Positions 26,616 through 39,852 of a stretch of 64,000 bases of DNA are shown here, piece by piece (position 1 is the stretch's first letter; each line of letters opens with the position of its first letter). The stretch is taken from positions 1 through 64,000 of the forward strand of contig NZ_JACIDI010000008.1 in NCBI RefSeq assembly GCF_014196225.1, written 5' to 3'. The translations under genes and the position numbers were made by a program. The notes beneath the pieces are model-generated. The model saw nothing but the letters and a program-made list of their open reading frames with translations, was not told the DNA's origin and ran no database searches. This stretch comes from Bacteroides pyogenes (GTDB lineage Bacteria > Bacteroidota > Bacteroidia > Bacteroidales > Bacteroidaceae).

Positions 26616-29600
26616 TTAAAATTTTAAAGTTAAGCCAAAAGAATACGTTGATAAGATCGGATAATAATCTCCACTTGTATTTATTTCCGGATCCCATCCT
26701 TTACGATACTTACTAAAAGAAACAGGATTATCTAACGAAATATATAATCGCAAATTAGAGCAAGCAAACTTCCGAGTGACCTGCGAAGGAAGGGTATATC
26801 CTAATTGTACATTTCTAATTTTCAAATAAGAAGCATCCAATATCCAGAAATCAGAAGTTAAAGTGTTGATACTTCCTGCATTCGACATAACTTCCAAGCG
26901 TGGATATTTGGGATAGCGACTTTCCTGATTATTAGTCCAAGTCTCACGTGCTTGCCATTTCTGTATACTTCCCTCTTGGAAGAAAGCATATCCTGCATAA
27001 TTAGTTAATAATCCTTTCACTTTTGCCACTCCTTGCAGAAGCATATTAAAATCAAAACCTTTATACTCTGCTCCTAAACTCAAGCCAAATGTATACTTCG
27101 GAATTCTGGAACCTAAATAAGTTTTATCGGCCTCGGTCACAGCTCCATCGTTACCATGCAAGTCTAAATAACGCAAGTCGCCGGCTTTGGCATTCGGAGC
27201 TATTTTACTTTGATTACTCCACTTGCTTACTTCGTCATCCGACAGAAAAACCCCATCTGTTTTATACCCATAATACATCTCCATCGGATATCCTATAAAC
27301 AGATTACTGCCGTTACCCACCATACCGTTCGGTTGCTCTACATTACCTACCCCCAAACTAATTACCTTGTTTTTAATAATGGAAAAATTAGCATTAATAT
27401 GATAATTAACGCCTCTCACGCTGTTTTGGTGCCCAAGTTCAAACTCCAATCCTTTGTTTTCAAGTGTTCCTGTATTCACTTCCGAAACCGACAAACCGAA
27501 AATAGCCGAATAGCTTGCACTTGGCTTATACAATATATCGCTGGTTTTCCGATAAAAATAAATAGAACTGAAAGTCAACTTATTATCCCATAAGGAAGTC
27601 TCAAAGCCAATATCTGCCGTGCGTGTTTTCTCCCATTTCAAGCGAGGGTCGACATAAGTGGTTACCGCGGCCCCCTGAGTATAAACTCCTCCGAAAATAT
27701 AATTCATAGATTTGTTTAAAGTATAAGTCGACTGATATGGATAGTTTCCAATATTATTATTTCCCAACGTCCCATATGAAGCCTTCAATTTCAAATTATT
27801 AATAAAATTCAAGGATTCACTCTCTTTAAAAAACGTCTCTTCCGACAAGCGCCAGCCCAAAGCGACAGAAGGAAACAATCCGAACTTGCTATCAGAAGGG
27901 AAACGTGATGAACCATCATACCTGACAGTAGATTCGAACAAATAGCGTTGATCGTAATTATACGTGAATCGCCCGAAAAAAGACATAATAGCCCAATCAT
28001 ATCCATTACCTTCATTCGTTTGTCCGTCGGCACCACCGGCGTCAAGATAAGGAACTTCATCGGAAGGAAAATTATTCCGCATACCTCCCACATAACGATT
28101 CGACTCATCTTCCCAAGTATAACCACCTAATACGGAAAAATTATGTTTATGAAAACTATTATTATACTCTGCTATAGCTTGAAAAGTCTTATAAGTGGTT
28201 TTTCTCATATTATCATATAGCGAAGAGGGACCTAATTTTTTTCCCGATGTAATTTCCATTTCCGAACGATAGTGACGTACTTGCCCGTTCGTATAATTAT
28301 ATCCTCCGATAGCCTTTAATATAAGACTCTTCAATGGAGTATAAGCAAGTTCTATATTGGTAGTGAACTTGTCTGCATTTTCATTATAAAAAGAGCCGCT
28401 TTCCAACCATGACAAAGGAGTACCTTGCAGTTTAGGGCCTTGCCCGTATGTTCCATTTTCCAGCTTTGTGGCCCATAAACCCGGAAAGCGTAAAGCATTA
28501 CTCGTAAAAGATTTGAAACCAGCATTATCCAAAGCGCCGGGAGTGGAAGGTTCGTATCTTTTTGAAGCGATTCCACCTAATCTGGCTGTAAGCTTTATGT
28601 TTTTTACCAGTTCAGTGGTTAAGTTCACTCTACCATTATAGCGTTCATAATAGTTATGCTCCATTAAGCCATTCTGCCTCACATAACCAAAAGAAAGCAT
28701 ATATTGCGTTTTTTCATTTCCACCGCTAACAGTAAGCTCATGTCCTGTTTGCAACCCTTTGTTATCTAATAACATGTCTAGATAATGTTCGTTAGGATAA
28801 TTATAAGGATCTGTGCCTTCTTTCAGTTTACGAATTTCGTCTTGAGAAAAGCTTTCTTTTCCAATGGCTTTATTATACAACTCTGCATATTCCCATGAAT
28901 CACACATATCGGGTAAAGCGCTTGCTTTATTAAAACCTATGTATCCATTATAACTCACATTGGCCTTGCCTTTCTGACCGCCTTTAGTTTTCACAAGGAT
29001 AACTCCATTTGCTGCCCGTGAACCATAAATCGCAGCCGATGAAGCATCTTTTAAAACAGAAATACTCTCTATGTCGACAGGGTTCAAATCATTTAAAGAA
29101 CCCGGCAGACCATCGATCAAGACTAGCGGAGAGGGGGTTGCTCCAAAAGAACCTACCCCACGCACGCGAATAGTTCCTTCGTCTGCACCAGGATTTCCAC
29201 TGGACTGCTTAATGGTAACCCCAGAAAGTTGCCCCGTCAGCATGTTAGATATACTCGGTACCGATCTTGATTCCAACTTTTTACTATCTACAGTCGAAAT
29301 AGACCCGATAACATTTACTTTCTTCTGTGAACCATAGCCTATTACTACAACCTCCTCAAGAGCTTTGGCATCCTCAATCAATAAAATATTAAGAAATTTT
29401 CCTGTTTCCGTTTTTACGATTTGTTGCCTATATCCTATGTAAGAAACTTCAATACTGACAGTATTGTTATCGACAAACAACACGAATTCACCTTGCAGAT
29501 CAGTCACAGTTCCATTACTTGTACCCTTCTCCACAACACTTGCTCCTATAACAGGTTCTCCTGTCGCATCAGTGACTTTGCCAGAAATCCATTGTTTTAC

Positions 29601-29993
29601 TTCTTTCTGAAGAGTCTTCCGACTATTTTCTTTAAAAGTATCCGATAAAGAGATAATCACCTGATTATCAACTATTCTATATTTATACTCCGTATCATTT
29701 AAAATATTATCCAATATTTTCTCAATGGAAGCATTTTCCACATCAATAGATACTTTCTTGTGTAATCTTACCTGATTGTCACTATAAAAGAAAGTATATT
29801 TGCTTTGCCTTTCTATTTCCTGAATAATACTTTCAATAGTTGCCTGCTCTTTCTTCAGTGAAAATTTAAGCTGCTGAGCCATCACTTTACCCGGTATATT
29901 TCCGAGTACTCCTACAATCAAAGCTGTTGCAAAAGAAAATCTCATTTTCCGAACAACTTGCAAATACCACAATTTGTTTTTCATCATAAACAT
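26616..29993 (-). CDS. SusC/RagA-family TonB-dependent transporter with STN domain
   Basis: 1125 residues. After a signal peptide ending GKVMAQQ comes an STN domain (about 43-115: LKFSLKKEQATIESII, FFYSDNQVRL, LDNILNDTEYKYRIVD), then a carboxypeptidase-D-like domain (VTDATGEPVIGASVVEKGTS), a short linker with EEVVVIGYGSQKK, the plug, and a roughly 800-residue barrel ending in Phe (YSFGLTLKF). The STN domain is the part that contacts a FecR anti-sigma factor, and a FecR gene lies just upstream, so this transporter should both import an oligosaccharide and signal its presence. The initiator could be any of Met1, Met3 or Met4. Confidence 0.96.
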   Translation of the reverse strand: MFMMKNKLWYLQVVRKMRFSFATALIVGVLGNIPGKVMAQQLKFSLKKEQATIESIIQEIERQSKYTFFYSDNQVRLHKKVSIDVENASIEKILDNILNDTEYKYRIVDNQVIISLSDTFKENSRKTLQKEVKQWISGKVTDATGEPVIGASVVEKGTSNGTVTDLQGEFVLFVDNNTVSIEVSYIGYRQQIVKTETGKFLNILLIEDAKALEEVVVIGYGSQKKVNVIGSISTVDSKKLESRSVPSISNMLTGQLSGVTIKQSSGNPGADEGTIRVRGVGSFGATPSPLVLIDGLPGSLNDLNPVDIESISVLKDASSAAIYGSRAANGVILVKTKGGQKGKANVSYNGYIGFNKASALPDMCDSWEYAELYNKAIGKESFSQDEIRKLKEGTDPYNYPNEHYLDMLLDNKGLQTGHELTVSGGNEKTQYMLSFGYVRQNGLMEHNYYERYNGRVNLTTELVKNIKLTARLGGIASKRYEPSTPGALDNAGFKSFTSNALRFPGLWATKLENGTYGQGPKLQGTPLSWLESGSFYNENADKFTTNIELAYTPLKSLILKAIGGYNYTNGQVRHYRSEMEITSGKKLGPSSLYDNMRKTTYKTFQAIAEYNNSFHKHNFSVLGGYTWEDESNRYVGGMRNNFPSDEVPYLDAGGADGQTNEGNGYDWAIMSFFGRFTYNYDQRYLFESTVRYDGSSRFPSDSKFGLFPSVALGWRLSEETFFKESESLNFINNLKLKASYGTLGNNNIGNYPYQSTYTLNKSMNYIFGGVYTQGAAVTTYVDPRLKWEKTRTADIGFETSLWDNKLTFSSIYFYRKTSDILYKPSASYSAIFGLSVSEVNTGTLENKGLEFELGHQNSVRGVNYHINANFSIIKNKVISLGVGNVEQPNGMVGNGSNLFIGYPMEMYYGYKTDGVFLSDDEVSKWSNQSKIAPNAKAGDLRYLDLHGNDGAVTEADKTYLGSRIPKYTFGLSLGAEYKGFDFNMLLQGVAKVKGLLTNYAGYAFFQEGSIQKWQARETWTNNQESRYPKYPRLEVMSNAGSINTLTSDFWILDASYLKIRNVQLGYTLPSQVTRKFACSNLRLYISLDNPVSFSKYRKGWDPEINTSGDYYPILSTYSFGLTLKF

Positions 29994-30073
29994 ATCAATA
30001 GATTTAATATTAATAATAGCACAATTTACTTTATTAAAATAAGATGTGATCGGGGTTAGTTAACAAAGGATCT

Positions 30074-31069
30074 CTATTTTTTCTTTTTTAGTTCATAAGT
30101 TCCATCGGGCATAAGACAATAAACAAGTGCAGGTTCACTACGCGACATCAGATCCAATATCAAATCCAAAGACTCATTACGAACAGCGAATGTAAAACGA
30201 TAATAATCAGACACGTCTTTCGAACAATGAATTTTCTGTCCATACCATTTTTCCAAACGGGGAATTATCATCGAAAGTTTTTCATTCTTAAAGTTCAATC
30301 CCTTCTTCAGTCGCCACAAAGAATATGTGTCAGCATCTACAGTATCTATTTCAACAATACCTCTTCGAAGAGATAACCTCTGGTCCGGAATAAGCGTATA
30401 GTCTTTCGAGTTCTTTTCAAAATCTCCTTTCGGAGTAACTTTTATTTTTCCTGTCAAAAGTATAACTTCTACCTCTTCATCGCCATCAAAACTGAATACT
30501 TCGAATGACGTCCCTAAAGCTTTAACATCCATTTGGGCAGTTTGAACAATAAACGGACGAGCCTTATCGGGCATCACACTAAAAAAAGCCTGTCCGGAAA
30601 GTTCTACAACTCGTCTATCACCGTCAAAACGTTCAGGATAAGTCAAGCGGCTTCCCGCATTCAACATCACACAGGTTCCGTCTGACAGTCTCAGCGAGTC
30701 CATTGTTTGCCGGCCTGCCGTGACAATATAAGTATTTGTACTAACTCTCGTATTTACAAACAAAAGCAACGATAAGGCACCACAGATAATAATCAATACA
30801 ACAGAAGCCACCCATAAAGAAAGATTAGTTACCAGTCGCGAAGCAGAGCGATGCTTCGGCTTTCCCGCTATTACTCGTAAAATATTCCTTAAAATACGTT
30901 CTTCTTGTTTTTTATCAGCTTTAGCACCATCGGTAGTCATATTCCATTTCTCGGCAATCATCCTTTCTATCACAGGCTCTTCATTTAATCTTTTACGATC
31001 CTCCAAAGACATTCGTCCTTCCAAAAGCCTAAAAAAAACATCAGCATTATTTATTTTACTTTGCTTCAT
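30074..31069 (-). CDS. FecR-family anti-sigma factor
   Basis: 331 residues. The cytoplasmic N-terminus (1-84) would hold the sigma factor. One membrane helix spans about 85-108 (LWVASVVLIIICGALSLLLFV). The periplasmic FecR domain follows: TAGRQTMDSLRLSDGTCVML, LSGQAFFSV, VKALGTSFEVFSF. The C-terminal DUF4974-like domain (FKNEKLSMIIPRLEKWYG) should meet the STN domain of the SusC protein. It passes the signal from the outer membrane across the periplasm to the ECF sigma factor. It lies 80 bases before susC and, unusually, 307 bases after the sigma gene. Confidence 0.94.
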   Translation of the reverse strand: MKQSKINNADVFFRLLEGRMSLEDRKRLNEEPVIERMIAEKWNMTTDGAKADKKQEERILRNILRVIAGKPKHRSASRLVTNLSLWVASVVLIIICGALSLLLFVNTRVSTNTYIVTAGRQTMDSLRLSDGTCVMLNAGSRLTYPERFDGDRRVVELSGQAFFSVMPDKARPFIVQTAQMDVKALGTSFEVFSFDGDEEVEVILLTGKIKVTPKGDFEKNSKDYTLIPDQRLSLRRGIVEIDTVDADTYSLWRLKKGLNFKNEKLSMIIPRLEKWYGQKIHCSKDVSDYYRFTFAVRNESLDLILDLMSRSEPALVYCLMPDGTYELKKKK

Positions 31070-31376
31070 GTCTCATCTCTTATTTAACGTTACTCACATA
31101 TATAAATACCCTCATAAACAACTTACCCCCCAAGAAAAATACAAATCTTTTGTAGCTTTCCCTAAAAGCAAAATAATCCTAAGGGCGTTTCAATGTTAAC
31201 ATTTAGAGAAAATACCGAGAAAGTTGTTTTTTTCGAAAAACCCATTTCCTTTTTATTTCATACCCCCAAACGACTCCTGACATCGGTTCATTTGTCAAGC
31301 CAAAAGCAAGCAGAAATAAAAACCAAGTAAATTAGTCAGCTACTTCAGCACAAAAAAAAGTTTCTATAAAGAGCTT
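31070..31376. other. Intergenic region between sigma and anti-sigma genes
   Basis: 307 AT-rich bases with no open frame of note. It contains runs of A and T and the stretch TTTTTTTCGAAAAA near 31225-31240, but no clear TAnnTTTG element facing FecR. It may hold the ECF sigma factor's own target promoter, which cannot be recognised without further family members. Confidence 0.5.
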
Positions 31377-31931
31377 TTAAATGGAGAGGAAGATAGAATA
31401 AATTAGCAGATTCTTACGCAAAATCTTGAGTGCATCATTGATATGACGCTCAACTGTTTTCTCACTAATTGAAAGGCGAACAGCAATTTCCCTGTAAGTC
31501 AAATATTCCATACGACTTAACCGATAAATCTCTTGCTGTCTGGGAGATAATTCTTTAATCAATAAGTCAACATAAGCTTTTAAATCAGTCACAAAAATTT
31601 GTTCCTCCACATCATTCGTAAGATGTGAATCTATGACAGAAAGCACCGTTTCCCGATACGCGTTTTCATTAAAGCTTCTGCGAAATTGATTAAAAATAAG
31701 GTTACGAGTTATAATAAAAAGAAAACTATCAAGTTTATCATTCTCACGTATAAATTCCCGACTTTCCCATAGTTTTAAGAAGACTGCCTGAACAACATCT
31801 TCCGCATCGTCTACAGATGACAAATATACGCGTGAGAAGTTATACACTTTCGCCCAATATTTTCTATACAGCACTGTGAATGCTTTTGTATCTCCCTGCC
31901 TTAAACCTAATATAAGCTCTTTGTCAGCCAT
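31377..31931 (-). CDS. ECF-type RNA polymerase sigma factor (Bacteroidetes group)
   Basis: 184 residues. Region 2 contains FTVLYRKYWAKVYNFSRVYL and DDAEDVVQAVFLKLWE. Region 4 contains LSPRQQEIYRLSRMEYLTYREIAVRLSISEKTVERHI. These are the standard marks of the sigma factors paired with FecR in Bacteroides polysaccharide-use loci. When the SusC transporter meets its glycan, FecR should release this factor to raise transcription of susC, susD and the sulfatase gene. A TATATTTG element lies just upstream. Confidence 0.95.
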   Translation of the reverse strand: MADKELILGLRQGDTKAFTVLYRKYWAKVYNFSRVYLSSVDDAEDVVQAVFLKLWESREFIRENDKLDSFLFIITRNLIFNQFRRSFNENAYRETVLSVIDSHLTNDVEEQIFVTDLKAYVDLLIKELSPRQQEIYRLSRMEYLTYREIAVRLSISEKTVERHINDALKILRKNLLIYSIFLSI

Positions 31932-31948
31932 ATTGCCCCATACCGTTA

Positions 31949-31956
31949 CAAATATA
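31949..31956 (-). promoter_or_regulatory. Promoter -7 element for the ECF sigma gene
   Basis: TATATTTG on the minus strand, 17 bases before the start codon, matches the housekeeping TAnnTTTG consensus, so the sigma gene is probably made constitutively. Confidence 0.7.
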
Positions 31957-32210
31957 TTTATTTAAAAAAAAACAAAAGTAAATAATTTACAACATATAAT
32001 AAGAACAAAACAAAGAAAACATTGCAATAATCAACAAATTAGTTCACAAAGCGGTGTACATCGTTAAAAAAAAACAAAAGAAGAAACATATAGGTAGGGT
32101 GTAAAGGTTATTTCTGTGTATTTAAGATACATTCGCAAAACAAATTCAAATGGTAAAGCAAAAAACAATTATAATTCTTTAAATATAAACCTTTTAAACC
32201 GAAAAACATT

Positions 32211-33614
32211 ATGCGCAATCTTTTTACGATTTTAATCGTTATTGTAACTTTGTTCAAAATCCAAAACGGATATGCACAGAAAACAAAAAGTGACTTCTCT
32301 CCTATTCGGATAGAAACTCCCGAACGACCTGCCGGACAAAAAGATGTTCTCCAACTTACTACCCCCAAAATGGAAACGGTTCGTGTAGGATTCATCGGAC
32401 TCGGCATGCGTGGCCCCGGAGCTGTGGAACGTTTCATACATATCCCCGGCACTCAGATAGTAGCGCTGTGCGACATTTATCCCGAGCGTGTGGAAAAAGC
32501 TCAAAAATATTTAGTGAAAGCCGGCCTTCCTAAAGCAGCCGAATATTCCGGGAGCGAGGATGCTTGGAAGAAACTGTGTGAACGGACTGACATCGACCTT
32601 GTATATATAGTAACCGACTGGAAGAATCACGCAGAAATGGGCGTTTATGCAATGGAAAATGGCAAGCATGTAGCCATCGAGGTTCCGGCAGCCATGACTC
32701 TGGATGAAATATGGAAGCTGATCAATACTTCGGAAAGAACCCGTAAACACTGCATGCAGCTGGAAAATTGCGTATACGACTTTTTTGAACTGACCACACT
32801 AAATATGGCTCAACAAGGGGTATTTGGGGAAATTCTGCATGCGGAAGGAGCTTATATCCATAACCTGGAGGATTTTTGGGCTTATTACTGGAATAATTGG
32901 CGTATGGATTACAACCGTAAGTTCCGTGGAGACGTATATGCAACACATGGTATGGGCCCTGCTTGCCAACTGCTCGACATTCATCGCGGAGACCGTATGA
33001 AGACTCTTGTGTCCATGGACACGAAAGCCGTTAACGGTCCGGCATATATCAAAAATAAAACCGGCGAAGAAGTAAAAGACTTCCAGAACGGCGACCAAAC
33101 CACCACAATGATACGTACGGAAAAAGGAAAGACTATGCTGATTCAGCACAATGTGATGACACCCCGCCCTTACAGCCGTATGTATCAAGCAGTAGGAACC
33201 GACGGTTTCGCTGACAAATATCCGAAGGAGATGTATTGTCTTCGCCCAACTCAGGTAGACTCGGACATAGCGCCCGACCACGAAAAGCTGAATGCTCACG
33301 GTCCTGTAACAGAAGAAGTGAAAAAAGCTCTGATGGAAAAATACAAACACCCGATTCATCGCGAATTGGAAGAGACTGCCAAGAAAGTAGGCGGACATGG
33401 TGGAATGGACTACATCATGGACTACCGGTTGATATATTGTCTTCGTAACGGTTTGCCATTAGACATGGATGTATACGATTTAGCCGAATGGTGTTGTCTG
33501 GCTGAGCTCAGCCGTATCTCTATCGAAAACGGTTCTGCCCCGGTAGAAGTTCCCGATTTCACCCGCGGAGGATGGGAAAGAATCAAAGGATATAGACACG
33601 CCTTTGCCAATTAA
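32211..33614 (+). CDS. GH109-type Gfo/Idh/MocA protein, probable alpha-N-acetylgalactosaminidase
   Basis: 467 residues with a signal peptide ending NGYAQ. The NAD-binding Rossmann motif is VRVGFIGLGMRGPGAVERF at about 61-79. The long second domain has ENCVYDFFELTTLNMAQQG, NWRMDYNRKFRGDVYATHGMGP and MDYIMDYRLIYCLRNG, which match GH109, the family that removes terminal alpha-GalNAc (such as the blood-group A sugar) by an NAD-dependent elimination mechanism. The YATHGMGP segment is the expected active-site region. Being secreted and next to beta-galactosidase and hexosamine-kinase genes fits host-glycan use. A plain sugar oxidoreductase is the alternative. Confidence 0.85.
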   Translation: MRNLFTILIVIVTLFKIQNGYAQKTKSDFSPIRIETPERPAGQKDVLQLTTPKMETVRVGFIGLGMRGPGAVERFIHIPGTQIVALCDIYPERVEKAQKYLVKAGLPKAAEYSGSEDAWKKLCERTDIDLVYIVTDWKNHAEMGVYAMENGKHVAIEVPAAMTLDEIWKLINTSERTRKHCMQLENCVYDFFELTTLNMAQQGVFGEILHAEGAYIHNLEDFWAYYWNNWRMDYNRKFRGDVYATHGMGPACQLLDIHRGDRMKTLVSMDTKAVNGPAYIKNKTGEEVKDFQNGDQTTTMIRTEKGKTMLIQHNVMTPRPYSRMYQAVGTDGFADKYPKEMYCLRPTQVDSDIAPDHEKLNAHGPVTEEVKKALMEKYKHPIHRELEETAKKVGGHGGMDYIMDYRLIYCLRNGLPLDMDVYDLAEWCCLAELSRISIENGSAPVEVPDFTRGGWERIKGYRHAFAN

Positions 33615-33635
33615 GAACTTTTAAACACAGCCAAT

Positions 33636-33688
33636 ACAGATTGTCCGAATATTTTTGCTTCTTTTGCAGAAATATTCGGATAGTCTGT
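33636..33688. terminator. Long hairpin after the GH109 gene
   Basis: ACAGATTGTCCGAATATTT at 33636-33654 pairs with GAAATATTCGGATAGTCTGT at 33669-33688 with one internal bulge or mismatch. It lies 21 bases after the GH109 stop and 51 before the YitT gene. There is no terminal T-run, so it may attenuate or stabilise the transcript instead of ending it. Confidence 0.55.
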
Positions 33689-33739
33689 AATTCGTGTATA
33701 AAATCTTATTAATCTTTATCGTCGGGGCGACATAATAGT

Positions 33740-34630
33740 ATGAAAACATACATCGGCAAAACCTCCAAGCAAGTCATATACCGGGAGGCTAAAGATTATA
33801 TAACCATTGCTTTCGGAATGGTTTTATACAGTATAGGATGGGTATTATTCCTCCTCCCCAATGACATTACCACGGGTGGTGTACCGGGTATCGCTTCCAT
33901 TATTTACTTCGCCACCGGCTCACCGGTTCAATACAGCTATTTCACCATCAATTTTTTCCTTTTAATTCTGGCTCTAAAAATATTAGGCTTCAAGTTCAGC
34001 ATTAAAACAATCTTTGCGGTATTCACGCTGACTTTTTTTGTTTCAGTGATACAAGAAGTGACGAAAGGTACACAGTTGCTCCAGAGTCAACCTTTCATGG
34101 CGTGCGTTTTAGGCGCATCTTTTTGCGGTGCCGGTGTAGGAACAGCCTTTTCTGCCAATGGAAGCACAGGAGGCACGGACATTATCGCGGCTATTGTTCA
34201 CAAATACCGGGAGATTACACTTGGAAGAGTTATATTATTGTGTGATCTGGTAATCATTTCTTCCAGTTATTTTGTTTTAAAAGACTGGGAAAAGGTTGTA
34301 TATGGATTCGTCACTCTTTATATTTGCAGTTTCGTAGTAGACCAGGTAGTAAACAGTGCCCGACAATCGGTTCAGTTTTTCATCATCAGCAGCCGATGGG
34401 AAGAAATAGCGCGGCACATCAACGAATACCCGAAGCGGGGAGTTACAATCATCAATGCAACAGGCTTCTACTCCGGCAAAGAACAGAAAATGATGTTCGT
34501 GCTGGCACGAAAACGAGAATCGGCAACGATTTTCAGACTAATAAAAGACATCGACCCACACGCCTTTGTATCACAAAGTGCCGTTATCGGTGTATACGGT
34601 GAAGGATTCGACCGTATAAAAGTAAAGTAA
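33740..34630 (+). CDS. YitT family membrane protein (DUF161/DUF2179)
   Basis: 296 residues. Five to six membrane helices come first (DYITIAFGMVLYSIGWVLFL, LPNDITTGGVPGIASIIY, and GTAFSANGSTGGTDIIAAI, the landmark of DUF161). The soluble DUF2179 domain follows at about 210-296 (PKRGVTIINATGFYSGKEQKMMFVLARKRE). The family is widespread and has no firm function. It sits between GH109 and GH2 genes on the same strand, 21 bases before the beta-galactosidase, but this may be chance and does not prove a role in sugar uptake. Confidence 0.9.
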   Translation: MKTYIGKTSKQVIYREAKDYITIAFGMVLYSIGWVLFLLPNDITTGGVPGIASIIYFATGSPVQYSYFTINFFLLILALKILGFKFSIKTIFAVFTLTFFVSVIQEVTKGTQLLQSQPFMACVLGASFCGAGVGTAFSANGSTGGTDIIAAIVHKYREITLGRVILLCDLVIISSSYFVLKDWEKVVYGFVTLYICSFVVDQVVNSARQSVQFFIISSRWEEIARHINEYPKRGVTIINATGFYSGKEQKMMFVLARKRESATIFRLIKDIDPHAFVSQSAVIGVYGEGFDRIKVK

Positions 34631-34642
34631 CAACAACCATAA

Positions 34643-38038
<3,396 letters not shown>

Positions 38039-38066
38039 CCACTTTTAAAATATAAAGAAAACTTTC

Positions 38067-39155
38067 ATGAAAGATTTATCAAACATTGTAGCTAAGTTCA
38101 ACATTAAGGGTACGGTAGATAAGATCCAACCTTTAGGCTCCGGGCTTATCAACGATACGTACAAAGTACAGACTTGCGAAAAAGACGCACCCGACTATGT
38201 ATTGCAACGCATCAATCATGCTATCTTCCAAAATGTAGAAATGCTCCAATCCAATATCTCGGCTGTAACCCGCCATATCAGGAAGAAACTGACGGAAGCA
38301 GGCGAACAGGATATCGACCGCAAAGTGCTTACCTTCCTTGAGACAGCGGAAGGGAAAACGTATTGGTTCGACGGAGAAAGCTATTGGCGTGTAATGGTAT
38401 TCATTCCTCGTGCAAAAACATACGAAGCGGTGACTCCGGAATATTCGCGATATGCGGGAGAAGCTTTCGGGCATTTTCAGGCAATGCTGGCAGATATCCC
38501 CGAAACGCTGGGTGAAACCATTCCCGATTTCCACAACATGGAGTTCCGCCTGAAGCAATTGCGCGACGCAGTGGCTTCGAACGCCGCAGGAAGAGTGGCA
38601 GAAGTTCAATACTACCTGGACGAAATAGAGAAAAGGGCGGATGAAATGTGCAAAGCCGAGCGCTTGCACCGGGAAGGCAAACTGCCTAAACGTGTTTGCC
38701 ATTGCGACACGAAAGTGAACAACATGATGTTCGACGAAGACGGCAAGGTGCTTTGCGTCATCGATCTGGATACGGTAATGCCGAGCTTCATCTTTTCCGA
38801 CTACGGAGACTTCCTTCGTACGGGCGCCAACACCGGAGATGAGGACGATAAAGACCTGAACCGCGTGAACTTCAACATGGAGATTTTCAAGGCTTTCACC
38901 GAAGGATATCTGAAAGGAGCCCAATCGTTTCTGACTCCCATTGAGATTGAAAATCTTCCTTACGCTGCCGCATTGTTCCCATACATGCAATGTGTACGGT
39001 TCCTTGCCGATTATATCAACGGTGACACTTATTACAAGATCAAGTACCCCGACCACAATCTGGTTCGTACCAAAGCTCAGTTCAAACTACTGCAAAGCGT
39101 AGAAGAGCATACTCCGGAAATGGTGGCATTCATACAAGAATGCCTGAAGAAATAA
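38067..39155 (+). CDS. N-acetylhexosamine 1-kinase-like phosphotransferase
   Basis: 362 residues, cytoplasmic, with no signal. It has the aminoglycoside-phosphotransferase/choline-kinase fold: GSGLINDTYKV for the nucleotide loop, the catalytic HCDTKVNNMMFD (Asp in the Brenner motif) and the metal-binding VIDLDTVMPS. The family includes NahK, which phosphorylates GlcNAc and GalNAc at C1 with ATP. Next to GH109 and GH2 genes this fits salvage of freed GalNAc. Related proteins are often labelled mucin desulfatase; nothing here looks like a sulfatase, so I do not use that name. It converges on the DUF3256 gene. Confidence 0.85.
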   Translation: MKDLSNIVAKFNIKGTVDKIQPLGSGLINDTYKVQTCEKDAPDYVLQRINHAIFQNVEMLQSNISAVTRHIRKKLTEAGEQDIDRKVLTFLETAEGKTYWFDGESYWRVMVFIPRAKTYEAVTPEYSRYAGEAFGHFQAMLADIPETLGETIPDFHNMEFRLKQLRDAVASNAAGRVAEVQYYLDEIEKRADEMCKAERLHREGKLPKRVCHCDTKVNNMMFDEDGKVLCVIDLDTVMPSFIFSDYGDFLRTGANTGDEDDKDLNRVNFNMEIFKAFTEGYLKGAQSFLTPIEIENLPYAAALFPYMQCVRFLADYINGDTYYKIKYPDHNLVRTKAQFKLLQSVEEHTPEMVAFIQECLKK

Positions 39156-39162
39156 GAGCCGG

Positions 39163-39825
39163 TCAGAGAAGGACGGTTTTCTTTTGGAAAGAGCCGTCTT
39201 TCCATTCATACACTATAGGGCGGCGGAGAAACGGTTTCAGTTTCTCCGCCGTTTCTTTTACCATATAGTCAAATACGGGTTGCACCGTAAGCTCCGTATT
39301 CTCCTTATTCAACAGCACCTTCATCAACGGGATATCGGCAGAACGGCGCGAAGTCTCGAAAAGTTGGCTTTGGAGAGAATCGGGACGATTGAAAAAATCG
39401 TCCATCGCCGGAAGAACAATAAACGATGAAGCCGGAAGAGACTTCCAGTCGGACGTATAGAAACGGACGGTACTATCGCAAGCAGGCGCGCAGGCAGTGG
39501 ATACGGTGCAAATCACACGAACGGAATCGTTTACGGGCAACACCTTCATTTGCCAGGAAGTTTGTGCGGACAACTGCATGCAAATGTAGTCTTTCCCCAG
39601 TTCGGTCATTTCCGACTTTCCTCCGAAGCGATTGTCTACCTCCGCTTTCATTTTACTTTCCAGAAAGTCGATGCAGTCTGCCCGGTTTACCGAAGTAAGT
39701 AAAGGCAGCAGCGAATCGGGCATATTTACAAACAGCGTTTTGGCCTCTTGCGCACGAAGAGGGGTTAAAAAGAAGAAACCTAACGCCACACTCAGTATAA
39801 AAGATAAAGACAATTTTCTTTCCAT
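39163..39825 (-). CDS. DUF3256 family secreted protein
   Basis: About 220 residues from the ATG at 39825; a frame opening nine codons earlier (MCADKIRIN) lacks a leading signal. The chosen start gives a signal peptide ending TPLRAQEAKTLF. The mature protein is beta-rich: FVNMPDSLLPLLTSVNRADCIDFLE, then KVLPVNDSVRVICTV and VQPVFDYMVKETAEKLKPFL. This matches DUF3256, found almost only in Bacteroidales, with no established function. It ends 8 bases from the convergent kinase gene. The envelope location is inferred from the signal. Confidence 0.85.
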   Translation of the reverse strand: MERKLSLSFILSVALGFFFLTPLRAQEAKTLFVNMPDSLLPLLTSVNRADCIDFLESKMKAEVDNRFGGKSEMTELGKDYICMQLSAQTSWQMKVLPVNDSVRVICTVSTACAPACDSTVRFYTSDWKSLPASSFIVLPAMDDFFNRPDSLQSQLFETSRRSADIPLMKVLLNKENTELTVQPVFDYMVKETAEKLKPFLRRPIVYEWKDGSFQKKTVLL

Positions 39826-39852
39826 ATTTATTCTTATTTTATCCGCACACAA

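Noticed and set aside
38067-39155. Mucin desulfatase
   Set aside because: This label is often used for homologues, but the sequence shows kinase motifs (HCDTKVNN and IDLDT) and none of a sulfatase.
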